From assembly GCF_900103785.1 (NCBI RefSeq), contig NZ_FNHE01000004.1, forward strand, positions 186,001 through 250,000: a stretch of DNA of 64,000 nucleotides. Direction: 5' to 3'. Of the stretch, positions 55,713 through 64,000 are shown piece after piece. The notes beneath the pieces are model-generated. The model was not told the DNA's origin. It made no database searches and worked only from the letters and a program-made list of their open reading frames with translations. Source of the DNA: Geodermatophilus siccatus (GTDB taxonomy: Bacteria; Actinomycetota; Actinomycetes; Mycobacteriales; Geodermatophilaceae). The position numbers and the translations under genes were made by a program. Each line of letters opens with the position of its first letter. Position 1 is the first letter of the stretch.

Positions 55713-57827
55713 GTGCGCGCGACCACCGACATCCGGCCCACCCGCGGGCGTTTCCGCGTCGTCAGCGAGTTCGAGCCCTCGGGCGACCAGCCGGCCGCGA
55801 TCGCGGCGCTCACCGAGCGCGTCCGGCGGGGGGAGCAGGACACCGTCCTGCTGGGCGCCACCGGTACCGGCAAGTCGGCGACGACGGCCTGGCTGATCGA
55901 GCAGGTGCAGCGCCCGACGCTGGTCATGGCGCCGAACAAGACGCTGGCCGCGCAGCTGGCCAACGAGTTCCGCGAGCTGCTGCCCGACGCCGCCGTCGAG
56001 TACTTCGTCTCGTACTACGACTACTACCAGCCCGAGGCCTACGTCCCGCAGACCGACACCTACATCGAGAAGGACTCCTCGATCAACGAGGAGGTCGAGC
56101 GCCTGCGGCACTCCGCAACCAACAGCCTGCTCACCCGGCGCGACGTCGTCGTCGTCTCCACCGTCTCCTGCATCTACGGCCTGGGGACGCCGGAGGAGTA
56201 CGTCGACCGGGCGCTGAAGATCAAGGTGGGGGAGGAGCGCGACCGCGACGACCTGCTGCGCACCCTGGTCACCGAGCAGTACACCCGCAACGACCTGTCC
56301 TTCACCCGCGGCACCTTCCGGGTGCGCGGCGACACGATCGAGGTCTTCCCGGTCTACGAGGAGCTGGCCTGCCGGATCGAGATGTTCGGCGACGAGGTCG
56401 AGCGGCTGTACTACCTGCACCCGCTCACCGGTGAGGTCGTGCGCGAGGTCGACGAGCTGTTCGTCTTCCCGGCCACCCACTACGTCGCCGGCCCGGAGCG
56501 CATGGAGCGGGCGATCGCCTCCATCGAGGCCGAGCTCGAGCAGCGGCTGGCCGAGCTCGAGCGGCAGGGCAAGCTGCTGGAGGCCCAGCGGCTGCGCATG
56601 CGCACCACCTACGACATCGAGATGATGCGCCAGGTCGGCTTCTGCTCCGGCATCGAGAACTACTCGCGGCACATCGACGGCCGCGCGCCCGGCAGCGCCG
56701 GCGCCTGTCTGCTCGACTACTTCCCCGACGACTTCCTGCTCGTCATCGACGAGTCGCACGTGACGGTGCCGCAGATCGGCGGCATGTACGAGGGCGACAT
56801 GAGCCGCAAGCGGACGCTGGTCGAGCACGGCTTCCGGCTGCCGTCGGCGATGGACAACCGCCCGCTGAAGTGGGAGGAGTTCACCGACCGGATCGGCCAG
56901 ACCGTCTACCTCTCCGCGACCCCCGGCGACTACGAGCTCGGCCGGGTGCAGGGCGAGGTCGTCGAGCAGGTCATCCGGCCGACCGGCCTGGTCGACCCCG
57001 AGGTCGTGGTCAAGCCGACCAAGGGCCAGATCGACGACCTGGTGCACGAGATCCGGGTGCGCACCGAGAAGGACGAGCGGGTGCTGGTCACCACGCTCAC
57101 CAAGAAGATGGCCGAGGACCTCACCGACTACCTGCTCGAGCTGGGCATCAAGGTGCGGTACCTGCACTCCGAGGTCGACACGCTGCGCCGGGTCGAGCTG
57201 CTCCGCGAGCTCCGCCAGGGCGAGTACGACGTCCTGGTCGGCATCAACCTGCTGCGCGAGGGCCTCGACCTGCCCGAGGTCTCGCTCGTGGCGATCCTCG
57301 ATGCCGACAAGGAGGGCTTCCTCCGGTCGAACCGGTCGCTGATCCAGACCATCGGCCGCGCGGCCCGCAACGTCTCCGGCCAGGTGCACATGTACGCCGA
57401 CACGATCACGCCCTCCATGGCGCAGGCCATCGAGGAGACCAACCGGCGGCGCGAGAAGCAGATCGCGTACAACACCGAGCGCGGCATCGACCCGCAGCCG
57501 CTGCGCAAGAAGATCGTCGACATCCTCGACGGCATCTACCGCGCCGCGGAGGACGCCGAGGACGTCGAGCTGGTCGGCGGCTCGGGCCGGCAGCAGTCCC
57601 GCGGCAAGGCGCCGGTGCCGGGGCTGTCGTCGAAGAAGGCGGGCAAGGCCGGCGGCATCGACGTCCAGGGGCTGCCGCGCGCCGAGCTGGCCGACCTCAT
57701 CACGCAGATGAACGACCAGATGCTGGCCGCCGCCCGCGAGCTGCAGTTCGAGGTGGCCGCCCGGCTGCGCGACGAGCTGACCGAGCTGAAGAAGGAGCTG
57801 CGCCAGCTCGACGCCGCGCACGCCTGA
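55713..57827 (+). CDS. uvrB: Excinuclease ABC subunit B
   Basis: A 704-residue nucleotide excision repair helicase that loads damaged DNA from UvrA and positions UvrC. Motifs are complete: Walker [17 protein letters not shown], the damage-probing beta-hairpin [37 protein letters not shown] (Walker B), [43 protein letters not shown] and QTIGRAARN. The C-terminal UVR domain ([31 protein letters not shown]) contacts UvrA/UvrC. The GTG at 55713 is chosen because conserved sequence begins there and a -10-like TACCGT precedes it by 7 nt. It is monocistronic, with a hairpin after it. Confidence 0.97.
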   Translation: MRATTDIRPTRGRFRVVSEFEPSGDQPAAIAALTERVRRGEQDTVLLGATGTGKSATTAWLIEQVQRPTLVMAPNKTLAAQLANEFRELLPDAAVEYFVSYYDYYQPEAYVPQTDTYIEKDSSINEEVERLRHSATNSLLTRRDVVVVSTVSCIYGLGTPEEYVDRALKIKVGEERDRDDLLRTLVTEQYTRNDLSFTRGTFRVRGDTIEVFPVYEELACRIEMFGDEVERLYYLHPLTGEVVREVDELFVFPATHYVAGPERMERAIASIEAELEQRLAELERQGKLLEAQRLRMRTTYDIEMMRQVGFCSGIENYSRHIDGRAPGSAGACLLDYFPDDFLLVIDESHVTVPQIGGMYEGDMSRKRTLVEHGFRLPSAMDNRPLKWEEFTDRIGQTVYLSATPGDYELGRVQGEVVEQVIRPTGLVDPEVVVKPTKGQIDDLVHEIRVRTEKDERVLVTTLTKKMAEDLTDYLLELGIKVRYLHSEVDTLRRVELLRELRQGEYDVLVGINLLREGLDLPEVSLVAILDADKEGFLRSNRSLIQTIGRAARNVSGQVHMYADTITPSMAQAIEETNRRREKQIAYNTERGIDPQPLRKKIVDILDGIYRAAEDAEDVELVGGSGRQQSRGKAPVPGLSSKKAGKAGGIDVQGLPRAELADLITQMNDQMLAAARELQFEVAARLRDELTELKKELRQLDAAHA

Positions 57828-57834
57828 GAGAGGA

Positions 57835-57873
57835 CCCGTCTCGGGCCTCTGGAGGGGGCCACCCCGGGACGGG
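57835..57873 (+). terminator. Hairpin after uvrB
   Basis: CCCGTCTCGGG (57835-57845) pairs with CCCGGGACGGG (57863-57873) with one wobble, starting 8 nt past the uvrB stop. It is a likely intrinsic terminator without a U-run. Confidence 0.5.
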
Positions 57874-58044
57874 GCCGCCCCTGCCCCCGCTGCTCTCGCG
57901 GGTCGGTGGTGCTCCAGAGCCGGTGGCCCACGTCACGCCCGGATGAGTTCATTCTCATCCGGGGAACACCGTGCATCCCGGTAGCGTCATCGGGGAAGTA
58001 ACCCGCTCGATGGCGGCCCCGTGTCGTGGGTCGGCGTCAGCGGT

Positions 58045-58165
58045 TCCGTGGAGGGGAGTATCCCCGCGCGGCGGTGTCGTCAGTACGGGGTCCCCATGGG
58101 CCCCCGGCGCCGCCGGCCACCTCAGCAGTGAGGGGGCGGGAGAGACCTCTGGTCCGACGCCGCGG
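58045..58165 (+). promoter_or_regulatory. Manganese riboswitch (yybP-ykoY) upstream of the first TerC gene
   Basis: The leader contains GGAGGGGAGTATCCCCG (58050 onward) and, about 90 nt later, GAGAGACCTCTGG (58139-58151). These are the two conserved loops of the yybP-ykoY aptamer (RF00080). It lies directly before a TerC-family gene, its commonest partner. The same pair of blocks recurs before the second TerC gene. Known members bind Mn(II) and switch on Mn exporters. Edges are approximate. Confidence 0.85.
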
Positions 58166-58202
58166 CGCCTCGTGCGCCGCCGAGTCACCGGAGGTACCTG
58201 CC

Positions 58203-59366
58203 TTGGACGTGCCCTTCTGGGTGTGGGCCCTGACGATCGCTGCGATCGTCGGGATGCTGGTGTTCGACTTCGTCGGTCACGTGCGCACCCCGCACGCACC
58301 GACGCTGCGCGAGTCGGCGATCTGGTCGGCGGTCTACGTCGGCATCGCCGTGGTCTTCGGTCTGCTGGTCCTGTGGTTCTCGGGTGGCCAGTACGCCGGT
58401 GAGTACTTCGCCGGGTACATCACCGAGAAGAGCCTCTCGGTCGACAACCTCTTCGTGTTCGTCCTGATCATGGCCAGCTTCGCGGTCCCACGGGAGCTGC
58501 AGCAGAAGGTGCTGCTGTTCGGCATCGCCTTCGCCCTGGCCCTGCGGACGGTGTTCATCTTCGTCGGCGCGGCCGCGATCGAGCAGTTCAGCTGGATCTT
58601 CTACGTCTTCGGCGGGTTCCTCATCTGGACCGCGTGGGCGCAGGCACGCGGCGGCGGCCACTCGCACGACGAGGAGTTCAAGGAGAACGCCGCGCTGCGG
58701 CTGGCCCGCAAGGTCTTCCCGACCACCGACGAGTACCACTCCGACAAGATGGTCACCAAGATCAACGGCCGGCGGTACATCACCCCGCTGGCCATCGCCC
58801 TGGTCGCCATCGCCAGCGCGGACATCCTCTTCGCCGTCGACTCGATCCCGGCGATCTTCGGGCTGACCCAGGAGACGTACCTCGTCTTCACCGCGAACGC
58901 CTTCGCGCTGCTGGGCCTCCGGCAGCTGTTCTTCCTCATCGACGGCCTGCTCGACCGGCTGGTCTACCTGTCCTACGGGCTGGCCGTGATCCTCGGCTTC
59001 ATCGGCGTGAAGCTGCTCATCCACGCGCTGCACGAGAACGAGCTGCCGTTCATCAACGGCGGTGAGCACGTCACGGTGATCCCCGAGGTGCCCACCTGGC
59101 TGTCGCTGACTGTCATCCTGATCACGCTCCTCGTGACCACGGTCGCGAGCCTGGCGAAGAACCGGCGTGACGCGGCCCGCGGTCTCGAGTCGCCCACCGG
59201 CGCCGGTGACGCGGCGGCCGCCGGCGAGGGCCTGGTGGCGCAGGGGCCCGGCGACCGCGACCCGCATGCGCGTCGTCCCGACCAGGCCCCGCGCTCGCCG
59301 CACGACGCGCCGGTGACCGACGCCCCCGAGCACGCCTCCAGCGGCTCTCCGCGCCACCCCGGCTGA
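58203..59366 (+). CDS. TerC/Alx-family membrane protein (Mn-responsive)
   Basis: A 387-residue protein starting at TTG 58203, supported by GGAGGTACCTGCC immediately upstream. About nine membrane helices carry the TerC motifs YITEKSLSVDNLFVFVLIMASFAVP and ALVAIASADILFAVDSIPAIFGLTQETYLVFTANAFALLGLRQLFFLIDGLLDRLVYLSYG. The two acidic SVDNLF/AVDSIP segments are thought to bind metal. TerC/Alx proteins export Mn(II) or load it into exported enzymes. A hydrophilic, acidic C-tail of about 60 residues is unusual. Regulation by the upstream Mn riboswitch fits. Confidence 0.92.
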   Translation: MDVPFWVWALTIAAIVGMLVFDFVGHVRTPHAPTLRESAIWSAVYVGIAVVFGLLVLWFSGGQYAGEYFAGYITEKSLSVDNLFVFVLIMASFAVPRELQQKVLLFGIAFALALRTVFIFVGAAAIEQFSWIFYVFGGFLIWTAWAQARGGGHSHDEEFKENAALRLARKVFPTTDEYHSDKMVTKINGRRYITPLAIALVAIASADILFAVDSIPAIFGLTQETYLVFTANAFALLGLRQLFFLIDGLLDRLVYLSYGLAVILGFIGVKLLIHALHENELPFINGGEHVTVIPEVPTWLSLTVILITLLVTTVASLAKNRRDAARGLESPTGAGDAAAAGEGLVAQGPGDRDPHARRPDQAPRSPHDAPVTDAPEHASSGSPRHPG

Positions 59367-59380
59367 CCGCCTCCCGCCCA

Positions 59381-59416
59381 CACCGGGCCCGTCCTCTCCC
59401 GAGGGCGGGCCCGGTG
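59381..59416 (+). terminator. Hairpin after the first TerC gene
   Basis: CACCGGGCCCGTCCTC (59381-59396) pairs with GAGGGCGGGCCCGGTG (59401-59416), 16-bp arms with one wobble and a 4-nt loop. It starts 14 nt past the stop, so it is a strong intrinsic terminator separating the two TerC units. Confidence 0.75.
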
Positions 59417-59554
59417 CCGTCTGCCGGTGGACCGACCGTGACACACGGTGCCAGGGAGATCACCCGGGACGTCGCGTCGAGGGAGGACGAGGGGGCGAGT
59501 ACGGTGGGCGCGGCTTCAGAAGGCCGCAGCCACCGACGACTGCGCCGGTCCGGG

Positions 59555-59675
59555 GCCGTTCGATGGAGGGGAGTATCCCCCCGCGGCAGTGTCGTCATCA
59601 CGAGGTCCCATGGCCTCCGGTGCTGCCGATCGCCGGCCCCGGGCCGGCGGTGGGAGAGACCTCCGGTGCTGACAC
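59555..59675 (+). promoter_or_regulatory. Second manganese riboswitch (yybP-ykoY)
   Basis: GGAGGGGAGTATCCCCCCGC begins at 59565, and GAGAGACCTCCGGTG follows at 59654-59668, the same conserved blocks and spacing as the element at 58045-58165. It lies just before the second TerC gene. The intervening helices differ, so the two copies have diverged outside the ligand-binding parts. Confidence 0.85.
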
Positions 59676-59702
59676 CTGCCTGTCCCCGGAGGAAATGGCC
59701 GT

Positions 59703-60809
59703 ATGGAACTCCCCGTCTGGTTCGAGGTCGCCACGTTCGTGGGCCTCACGGTCCTGCTGCTGGCCGACCTCGCCATCGTCGCGCGTCGGCCCCACGAGCC
59801 CTCCGTGAAGGAGGCGAGCATCTGGGTGAGCTTCTACGTGGCGCTGGCCCTGCTGTTCGGGCTGTTGCTGCTGAGCTTCACCAACGGCACGTACGCGACG
59901 GAGTTCTACGCCGGCTGGCTCACCGAGTACTCGTTGTCGGTCGACAACCTGTTCGTCTTCGTGATCATCATGGCCCGCTTCCGGGTGCCCCGGCACCTGC
60001 AGCAGGAGGCCCTGATGGTCGGCATCATCATCGCCCTGGTCCTGCGCGGCATCTTCATCCTGCTCGGCGCCGCGGTGATCGAGCGGTTCATCTGGGTCTT
60101 CTACATCTTCGGCGCCTTCCTCGTGTACACCGCGATCAACCTGGTCCGGCACCGCGGCGAGGACGAGGACTACGAGGAGAACGCCTTCATCCGGCGGATG
60201 CGCAAGGTCCTGCCGATGACGCAGGACTTCCAGGGCGCCAAGATCCGTGTCACCGAGAACGGCAAGAAGCTCTGGACGCCGATGGTGATCGTCTTCCTCG
60301 CCCTGGGGACGACGGACCTGCTCTTCGCGCTCGACAGCATCCCGGCGATCTTCGGCCTGACCCGCGAGCCGTTCATCGTCTTCACCGCGAACGTCTTCGC
60401 GCTGATGGGCCTGCGCCAGCTGTACTTCCTGCTCGGCGGGCTGCTCAAGCGGCTGGTGTACCTGTCCCTGGGCCTGGCGGTCATCCTCGCCTTCATCGGC
60501 GTCAAGCTGATCCTCGAGGCCCTGCACGAGAACAACCTGCCGTTCATCAACGGCGGCGAGCACGTCGAGGCGGTCCCGACCATCCCGATCTGGCTGTCGC
60601 TGAGCGTCATCCTCGGCGTCCTGCTGGTCGCCACGGTCGCCAGCCTGCTCAAGACCCGCGGTCAGCTGCCGGACGAGGACCAGGGCCCGGGAGCCCCGGA
60701 CGTCGCGCCGGAGACCGCCGAGTCCGTGGCCACGGGCGGGCCGGCCGCGGCTGCGAAGGCCGAGTCGCGGCTCACGGTGGAGCCCGAGGAGGAGACCCGC
60801 CACCGCTGA
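59703..60809 (+). CDS. TerC/Alx-family membrane protein (second copy)
   Basis: A 368-residue paralogue of the protein at 58203, ATG at 59703 behind CGGAGGAAATG. The motifs are LTEYSLSVDNLFVFVIIMARFRVP and LGTTDLLFALDSIPAIFGLTREPFIVFTANVFALMGLRQLYFLLGGLLKRLVYLSLG. The central loop and the charged C-tail differ strongly from the first copy. It has its own riboswitch and is separated by a terminator, so the two are controlled in parallel rather than as one operon. Mn export or metalation of exported proteins is the expected role. Confidence 0.92.
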   Translation: MELPVWFEVATFVGLTVLLLADLAIVARRPHEPSVKEASIWVSFYVALALLFGLLLLSFTNGTYATEFYAGWLTEYSLSVDNLFVFVIIMARFRVPRHLQQEALMVGIIIALVLRGIFILLGAAVIERFIWVFYIFGAFLVYTAINLVRHRGEDEDYEENAFIRRMRKVLPMTQDFQGAKIRVTENGKKLWTPMVIVFLALGTTDLLFALDSIPAIFGLTREPFIVFTANVFALMGLRQLYFLLGGLLKRLVYLSLGLAVILAFIGVKLILEALHENNLPFINGGEHVEAVPTIPIWLSLSVILGVLLVATVASLLKTRGQLPDEDQGPGAPDVAPETAESVATGGPAAAAKAESRLTVEPEEETRHR

Positions 60810-60837
60810 GCCGCCGCGCGCGGGAAGCACGACGACC

Positions 60838-62844
60838 GTGCGCCCTGACGACCTCGCGCTGCTGCGCACGCCCGGCGTCCCCACGGTCTCCCCGGACGGG
60901 CGCATGGCCGTCGTCGCCGTCACCCGGCCCGACCCGGGGGACGACGCCGAGCGCAGCCGGCTGTGGGCCGTGCCCACCGACGGGTCGGCGCCGGCCCGCC
61001 CGCTGACGCCCGGCCCGCGGGACACCGACCCGGTCTTCTCCCCGGACGGCCGCTGGCTGGCCTACCGGGGCGCCGAGCCGGGCGGTCCGCCGCAGCTGCA
61101 CCTGCTGCCCACGGCCGGCGGCGCACCCCGCCGGCTGACCGACGCCCCGCTGGGGACCGGTCGGCCGGTCTGGTCCCCGGACTCCCGCCGGCTGGCCTGG
61201 ACCGCCCGGGTGCCGCAGGTCGACCGCTCCGGCGTGGACCGGGCCGCGCAGCCACCGTGGTTGGTCACCACGCTGCGCTGGCAGGCCGACGGCGCCGGGG
61301 TCGTGACCGACCGGCACAGCCACCTCTTCGTCCTCGACCTGCCCCCGGCGGGGGAGGACGACGGGACGCCGCCGCGGCCCCGCCAGGTCACCGACGGCAA
61401 CGTCGACGACACCGACGTCACCTGGAGCCCGGACGGAGCGGAGCTGGCGTTCGTCTCCGCCCGGCACGCGCGCGCCGACCGCGACCTGGTGCGCGACGTG
61501 TACGCGGTCCCGGCCGCGGGCGGGACGCTGCGCCGGGTCACCGACGGCCGGGCGGAGTGCGCGCGGCCCGCCTACGACCCCTCCGGCGACTGGATCTGGC
61601 TGACCGCCCGGCTCGAGCTGGGTCGCGACGGGCTGGACGTCGTGGGCCGCGGCGCCACCCTGTGCCGGGTGCGGGCCACCGGCGGCGCGCTCGAGCCGGT
61701 GCTGGCGCCGGCCGCCACCGACCGGGGCGACGCGACGCCGGCGACCGTGCTGGCCGGGCGAGCGGCCCACCTCGGCGTGCACTCGCGCGGCGCCGTCGAG
61801 CTGCTCCGCGTGCCGCTGGACGGCGGGTCGCCGGAGGCGCTGGTCGACGGGCCGTTCACCGTGCACGGGCTGGCCGCGGCCGGCGGGGTCGTCGTCGCCA
61901 CGGTCGGCCACAACCGCTCCGCGGGTGAGCTGATCGCCGTCACGCCCGGCCGGCGGCGGCTGCTCACCGGCTTCGGCCGGGCGCTCGGCGCGACCGGGCG
62001 GCTGCACCGCTCGGAGGAGCGCACCGCGACCGCACCGGACGGCGCCGAGGTGCACGGGTGGGTGACCGTGCCCGGCGGACCGGGGCCGCACCCGGTGCTG
62101 CTGTGCCTGTCCGACCCGCTGCGCCGCCCCGAGGGCTGGTCGCTGTCGGTGGACACCCAGGTGCTGGTGTCGGCCGGCTACGCCGTCGTCCGCTGCGCCC
62201 CGCGGGGCTCGCCCGGGTACGGGCAGGCGCACGCCCGGGCGGTGCGCGGCGCCGGCGGCACGGTGGACGCCGACGACGTCACCGCGTTCCTCGACGCCGT
62301 GCTCACCGACCCGGCGCTCGACCCCGAGCGGGTCGGCGTCATGGGCACCGGCTACGGCGGCTGGCTGGCGACCGTGCTCACCGGCCGGACGACGCGGTTC
62401 GCCGCGGCCGTCGTCGACGGGGCGCTCACCGACCCGGCCGGTCTGGTCGGCACCTCGGACGTGGGCTGGTGGTTCGTCGACCAGTACCTCGGCGTGGACC
62501 CGCCGGTCCCGTCGGCCGCGACCAGCACGCCCACCCTGGTGGTGCACGGGGAGGACGACCGGCGCTTCCCGCGCGAGCAGGGGGTGCGGCGCTACGTCGA
62601 GCTCAAGCGCCGCGGCGTCCCGGCGGAGCTGCTGCTCTTCCCCGGGGAGGGCTCGGACCTCGGCCGGACCGGGCGGCCCCGGCACCGGCTGGCCCGGCTC
62701 GACCACCTGCTGCGCTGGTGGGCGCGCTGGCTGCCGGTCACCCCTGACCAGGACCTCCCGGGTGCCGTCGTGGACGGCGCACCGCTGCCGGGCGACCACG
62801 ACGGCCGGGGACCGCTGACCGTGCGGGCCACCCGGCTGGACTGA
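60838..62844 (+). CDS. S9C-like prolyl oligopeptidase homologue, catalytic residues lost
   Basis: A 668-residue protein starting at GTG 60838. The N-terminal beta-propeller repeats (VSPDGR, FSPDGRWLAYRG, WSPDSRRLAWTA, WSPDGAELAFVS) and the C-terminal alpha/beta-hydrolase domain are those of S9C acylaminoacyl-peptidase-like enzymes. The nucleophile motif, normally GxSxGG, reads MGTGYGGW, with Gly505 at the Ser position. The Asp motif HGEDDRRFP is kept, and the His motif reads GEGSDLGRTGRP with Ser606 where His is expected. Two of three catalytic residues are therefore missing, so peptidase activity is unlikely. The frame is intact and long, so it may have a binding or regulatory role. Confidence 0.88.
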   Translation: MRPDDLALLRTPGVPTVSPDGRMAVVAVTRPDPGDDAERSRLWAVPTDGSAPARPLTPGPRDTDPVFSPDGRWLAYRGAEPGGPPQLHLLPTAGGAPRRLTDAPLGTGRPVWSPDSRRLAWTARVPQVDRSGVDRAAQPPWLVTTLRWQADGAGVVTDRHSHLFVLDLPPAGEDDGTPPRPRQVTDGNVDDTDVTWSPDGAELAFVSARHARADRDLVRDVYAVPAAGGTLRRVTDGRAECARPAYDPSGDWIWLTARLELGRDGLDVVGRGATLCRVRATGGALEPVLAPAATDRGDATPATVLAGRAAHLGVHSRGAVELLRVPLDGGSPEALVDGPFTVHGLAAAGGVVVATVGHNRSAGELIAVTPGRRRLLTGFGRALGATGRLHRSEERTATAPDGAEVHGWVTVPGGPGPHPVLLCLSDPLRRPEGWSLSVDTQVLVSAGYAVVRCAPRGSPGYGQAHARAVRGAGGTVDADDVTAFLDAVLTDPALDPERVGVMGTGYGGWLATVLTGRTTRFAAAVVDGALTDPAGLVGTSDVGWWFVDQYLGVDPPVPSAATSTPTLVVHGEDDRRFPREQGVRRYVELKRRGVPAELLLFPGEGSDLGRTGRPRHRLARLDHLLRWWARWLPVTPDQDLPGAVVDGAPLPGDHDGRGPLTVRATRLD

Positions 62845-62985
62845 GCAGACGGTCGCCGGCCGCGTCCTCCTCCGCACCCCGGGACCGCACGCGGAGGAGC
62901 AGAGCAGCCGTGCAGCAGCCGTCCCCGGGGCGGCCCGCAGCGTGCAGACGACGGCTCGCCGTTGCCGTCGGTGTCCGCGCGTCCC

Positions 62986-62991
62986 TAGGGT
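62986..62991 (+). promoter_or_regulatory. -10-like hexamer for leaderless acetamidase transcript
   Basis: TAGGGT ends 5 nt before the ATG at 62997 and no ribosome site lies between. This places the transcription start at the start codon. It belongs to the same pattern seen at 29559, 32431, 45036 and 55700. Confidence 0.45.
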
Positions 62992-62996
62992 GCGGC

Positions 62997-63998
62997 ATGG
63001 ACGTCGTCGAGGTCACGCCCACGTTCGAGCAGTACGCCTACACCTTCGGTGGTGTCGCACCCCTGATGCGGATCAGGCCGGGGACGGCGCTGCGGGTGTG
63101 GTCCGAGGACGCGTTCAACGGCGCGCTCCGCTCGACCAAGGACCTCTCGAGCGACAAGGTCGACCTGCGCTTCATCAACCCGCAGACCGGCCCCTTCCAC
63201 GTCGAGGGCGCCGAGCCGGGGGACACCCTGGCCCTGCACTTCGTCGCGATGGAACCGGCACGGGACTGGGGCGCCTCGGCCACCATCCCGTTCTTCGGCG
63301 GGCTGACCAGCACCGCGGTGACCGCGACCCTGCAGGAGGCGCTGCCGGACACCACCTGGATCTACGAGCTGGACCGCGCGGCCAACACGGTGACCTTCGC
63401 CGCCCGGCACACCGACCTGGAGATCGCCCTCCCGGTGGAGCCGATGCTCGGCACGGTCGGCGTGGCCCCGATGGGCGGCGAGGTGCGCAGCTCGCTGGTC
63501 CCCGAGCGCTTCGGCGGCAACATGGACACCCCGCAGATGCGGCCCGGCACCACCTGCTTCCTCGGGGTCAACGTCGAGGGCGCGCTGTTCTCGATCGGCG
63601 ACGGGCACTACCGGCAGGGCGAGGGCGAGGCCTGTGGCACCGCGGTCGAGGGCGCGATGACCACCACGCTCATCGTCGAGCTCATCAAGGGCGACGCGCC
63701 GGCCTGGCCCCGCTTGGAGGACGACACCCACTGGATGACCGTCGGCTCCAGCCGCCCGCTCGAGGACGCCTGGCGGATCGGTCAGGTCGAGCTGGTGCGC
63801 TGGTTCCGCGACCTCTACGGGTTGGACCCCATGGACGCCTACCAGTTGCTCTCGCAGATCAGCGAGGTGCCCATCGCCAACGTGGTCGACGCGAACTACA
63901 GCGCCGTGGTGAAGGCCCGGAAGTCGCTGCTGCCGCGGGCCACCGCGTACGGCGGGCTGCACGACGACCTCCGCCGCCGCGCGGCCACCCTGCTCTGA
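62997..63998 (+). CDS. Acetamidase/formamidase family protein
   Basis: A 333-residue cytosolic amidase of the FmdA_AmdA family. Recognisable parts are FGGVAPLMRIRPGTALRVWSEDAFNG, INPQTGPFHVEGAEPGDTLALHF, MLGTVGVAPMGGEVRSSLVPERFGGNMDT and VEGALFSIGDGHYRQGEGEACGTAVEGAMTTTLIV. The GDGHxxQGEGEACGTA segment is the family signature and includes the Zn/catalytic region. Such enzymes release ammonia from short amides. The gene ends three bases before the right edge with TGA, so it is complete. Confidence 0.92.
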   Translation: MDVVEVTPTFEQYAYTFGGVAPLMRIRPGTALRVWSEDAFNGALRSTKDLSSDKVDLRFINPQTGPFHVEGAEPGDTLALHFVAMEPARDWGASATIPFFGGLTSTAVTATLQEALPDTTWIYELDRAANTVTFAARHTDLEIALPVEPMLGTVGVAPMGGEVRSSLVPERFGGNMDTPQMRPGTTCFLGVNVEGALFSIGDGHYRQGEGEACGTAVEGAMTTTLIVELIKGDAPAWPRLEDDTHWMTVGSSRPLEDAWRIGQVELVRWFRDLYGLDPMDAYQLLSQISEVPIANVVDANYSAVVKARKSLLPRATAYGGLHDDLRRRAATLL

Positions 63999-64000
63999 CG

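Overview
The window is about 64 kb of very GC-rich DNA with strong G/C preference at third codon positions, many GTG starts, dense ATGA/GTGA stop-start overlaps and actinobacterial gene families (mycofactocin-type SDR, Rpf-LysM, TreXYZ, LigC/LigD-type NHEJ enzymes, DUF2218, DUF6223). It fits the chromosome of a high-GC actinobacterium, most plausibly Geodermatophilaceae (Blastococcus/Geodermatophilus/Modestobacter type); that placement is inference. No rRNA, tRNA, CRISPR array, insertion sequence or replication origin was seen.

Layout. 0-5 kb: small genes, then a quinone/catechol-response locus (DUF2218 and a LigB/DODA-type dioxygenase behind a promoter with inverted repeats) next to a MarR gene that has lost its DNA-binding core; then an EamA exporter. 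5.7-9.3 kb (minus strand): a tightly overlapping four-gene operon of a short repeat-bearing peptide, a GT4 glycosyltransferase, a class I methyltransferase and a radical SAM/SPASM enzyme. This is the best candidate for an undescribed system, a RiPP-like pathway. It is followed by a divergent seven-bladed DUF346/PLL-type lectin of visibly lower GC. 11-14.5 kb: zwf and small hypothetical genes.

15-28.2 kb: a catabolic island. It holds a frameshifted mycofactocin-type SDR, an AcoR/Fis-like regulator with a degenerate ATPase, a KstD/fumarate-reductase-like flavoenzyme, two SnoaL-like proteins, a TfdB-like hydroxylase, an intradiol (hydroxyquinol-type) dioxygenase, maleylacetate reductase, an enol-lactonase-like hydrolase, CatC, a remnant of catB, and a two-component HpaB-like monooxygenase with flavin reductase. 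Together they suggest conversion of a cyclic or phenolic substrate to hydroxyquinol, maleylacetate and 3-oxoadipate, with a decayed catechol branch.

29-40 kb: DUF6223 protein, two NarL-type two-component systems, small membrane proteins and a GntP permease. 40-46 kb: LigD-type polymerase, secreted TAP-like peptidase, LigC ligase, DsrE-like protein, and a VapBC-type toxin-antitoxin pair. 46-55 kb: trehalose synthesis from glycogen (treX-treY and treZ) interrupted by an rpf gene with an upstream c-di-AMP riboswitch and by a broken ABC permease. 55.7-64 kb: uvrB, two TerC paralogues each behind its own manganese (yybP-ykoY) riboswitch, an S9C-like protein that has lost its catalytic Ser and His, and an acetamidase/formamidase.

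Several genes have a TANNNT -10-like hexamer only 5-8 nt before the start codon, suggesting leaderless transcripts. Broken genes are frequent (MarR, SDR, catB, ABC permease, a membrane protein at 1 kb); single-base shifts could be assembly errors, but the internal deletions are harder to explain that way.
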